DNA of 7,034 bases. It comes from Planctomycetota bacterium. GTDB lineage: Bacteria > Planctomycetota > Planctomycetia > Pirellulales > UBA7805. Made by a program: the position numbers and the translations under genes. The stretch spans positions 257 to 7,290 of the forward strand of contig JABABY010000097.1 in NCBI GenBank assembly GCA_014237955.1. Reading direction: 5' to 3'. Below, piece by piece: positions 6,170 to 7,034 of the stretch; the stretch's first letter is position 1, and the number at the start of each line of letters is the position of its first letter. Under the pieces are notes generated by a model. That model was not told where the DNA came from. It did no database searches and was given only the letters and a program-made list of their open reading frames with translations.

Positions 6170-6348
6170 GGCGATTCTCACCCGCTTACACTGACCGAAT
6201 CACGTCAAAATACGGTGCTAGCAGGCCTGACTGCTCGGTGAATCAGCATAGGAGTTTGCAGGCCCTCTCGCTAAACTTCTTCGGTTCGCCTCAATGGCAT
6301 GTCCTACCCATAAGGAGGGATACTCCGGCAGGTCCACTGTGCCGTGTC

Positions 6349-6354
6349 GGGAGA
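6349..6354 (+). promoter_or_regulatory. Ribosome binding site (GGGAGA) for the phosphoesterase gene
   Basis: GGGAGA is seven bases before ATG 6362. A perfect AAGGAGG at 6312-6318 also exists further upstream, but no start codon stands at the right distance from it, so ATG 6362 is preferred. Confidence 0.6.
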
Positions 6355-6361
6355 CTTGCGT

Positions 6362-7034
6362 ATGCCGAGTTCGATTCTGAGATTCATTCACGCCAGCGAC
6401 TTCCATCTCGAGCGGCAGGTGTACGGGATTGCCGATATTCCGAGGCATCTTCGCGACGCGCTGCTCGATGCCCCTTTCGTCGCTGTTGAACGCGTGTTTG
6501 CTGCCGCCCTAGCCGAGAATGCGGAGTTCGTCGTCCTTTCCGGAGACATCCTCGATGTCGAGGAAATGGGCCCGAGGAGTTTGTTGTTTCTCATCGAACA
6601 GTTCGAACGTCTAGCCGATCAGGGCATTGCCGTGTATTGGGCAACTGGACGGATCGATCCGCCTGCCCGTTGGGAACTTGCGACGATGCTTCCGGAAAAT
6701 GTCCATCGCTTTACAGATAAAAGCCGCCAGTTTTTACATCGTCGTGAAAATGCGCCGAGTGTTCGATTGCTTGGCTTGCCGGAGTGTGGGCACTCCGTGG
6801 TCCGGCCAGCGGATTTTCAGGTTCCAGACGATGATCTCTGGACCATCGCGCTGGGCTATGGAACGTGCGATCCTGCCGCACTCAGTTCGGTCCAAGTCGA
6901 TTATTGGGCTCTCGGTGGGGAACATGCACGAGAATGTGTGCAGCGGTCGCCGGCGATCCACTATCCGGGGACACCCCAGGGGCGCACTCCGAGGGAGTCG
7001 GGACCGCATGGCTGTACACTCGTCGAGGTTAATG
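6362..7034 (+). CDS. SbcD/YhaO-type calcineurin-like metallophosphoesterase, N-terminal part (3' truncated), with an altered metal site
   Basis: The frame is open from ATG 6362 to the right edge, 224 codons visible. The start FIHASDFHLE (8-17) carries the D13-x-H15 motif of the Mre11/SbcD/YhaO nuclease family, which processes DNA ends with an SbcC/YhaN-like ATPase. VLSGDILD (58-65) supplies the G-D-x-x-D motif. Other family hallmarks appear changed. Where GNH[D/E] is expected there is TGRIDP (95-100), with Arg and Ile replacing Asn and His. The HG motif reads LGYGT (164-168), and the G-H-x-H motif reads ALGGEH (183-188). Only the last His of that motif (H188) remains. Spacing along the domain and the DYWALG context still match SbcD/YhaO. 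The enzyme may be inactive or use a reduced metal centre, and could act as a scaffold. An SbcC/YhaN-type ATPase gene might follow outside the window; that is expectation from the family, not seen. Confidence 0.82.
   Translation, partial: MPSSILRFIHASDFHLERQVYGIADIPRHLRDALLDAPFVAVERVFAAALAENAEFVVLSGDILDVEEMGPRSLLFLIEQFERLADQGIAVYWATGRIDPPARWELATMLPENVHRFTDKSRQFLHRRENAPSVRLLGLPECGHSVVRPADFQVPDDDLWTIALGYGTCDPAALSSVQVDYWALGGEHARECVQRSPAIHYPGTPQGRTPRESGPHGCTLVEVN

Noticed and set aside
5430..6194. 254-codon plus-strand open frame opposite the cyclophilin gene
   Set aside because: It is an antisense shadow of the cyclophilin coding sequence; its translation is rich in Cys, Phe and Leu without domain logic.
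6186..6213. Possible sigma-70 promoter (TTACAC, 16-17 bases, AAATAC) for the phosphoesterase gene
   Set aside because: Both boxes match poorly and the putative start would leave a leader of about 140 bases; too weak to call.
6294..6380. 28-codon upstream frame containing a perfect AAGGAGG and overlapping the phosphoesterase start
   Set aside because: Its own ATG has no ribosome binding site and the peptide has no recognisable character; AAGGAGG lies inside it with no start codon at proper spacing.
1..7034. tRNA, CRISPR array, insertion sequence or phage attachment site
   Set aside because: No GTTCRANYC-type tRNA arm outside coding sequence, no regularly spaced repeats, no transposase or integrase, and the excisionase-like HTH belongs to a regulator fusion rather than a mobile element.

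Overview
The window reads as ordinary chromosomal DNA from a Gram-negative-type bacterium, most likely a member of the Planctomycetota (perhaps Pirellulales). This is inference from protein style, not from a search. The clues are the SMC C-terminal head with its acidic tail, a short excisionase-type helix-turn-helix fused to a receiver-like domain, a GT9 glycosyltransferase followed by a DUF4254 protein, a secreted cyclophilin with a helical N-terminal extension, and an unusual SbcD/YhaO-type phosphoesterase. Genes are loosely packed, with several long non-coding gaps.

Layout: (1) 1-1428 (+) is the C-terminal 475 codons of a chromosome-condensation SMC ATPase, cut by the left edge. (2) 1429-2249 holds no convincing gene but is unusually rich in inverted repeats. 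(3) 2250-2822 (+) encodes a 190-residue HTH plus atypical receiver protein. It is followed by a long, strong intrinsic terminator at 2904-2966. (4) 3184-4299 (+) is a heptosyltransferase-like GT9 enzyme, closely followed by a DUF4254 gene at about 4318-4905; together they look like a two-gene operon for cell-surface glycan synthesis. (5) 4941-6077 (-) is an exported cyclophilin-type peptidyl-prolyl isomerase, convergent with the DUF4254 gene. (6) 6362 to the right edge (+) is the first 224 codons of a calcineurin-like phosphoesterase related to SbcD/YhaO, divergent from the isomerase.

There is no sign of a phage, transposon, CRISPR array, tRNA or rRNA, and the genes do not form one pathway. 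The items most worth a second look are two apparently degenerate active sites (the receiver pocket and the phosphoesterase metal centre), the GT9-DUF4254 pair whose second member has no known biochemical role, and the structured non-coding stretch between smc and the HTH-receiver gene, which includes two mutually exclusive hairpins and a long inverted repeat just upstream of the regulator.
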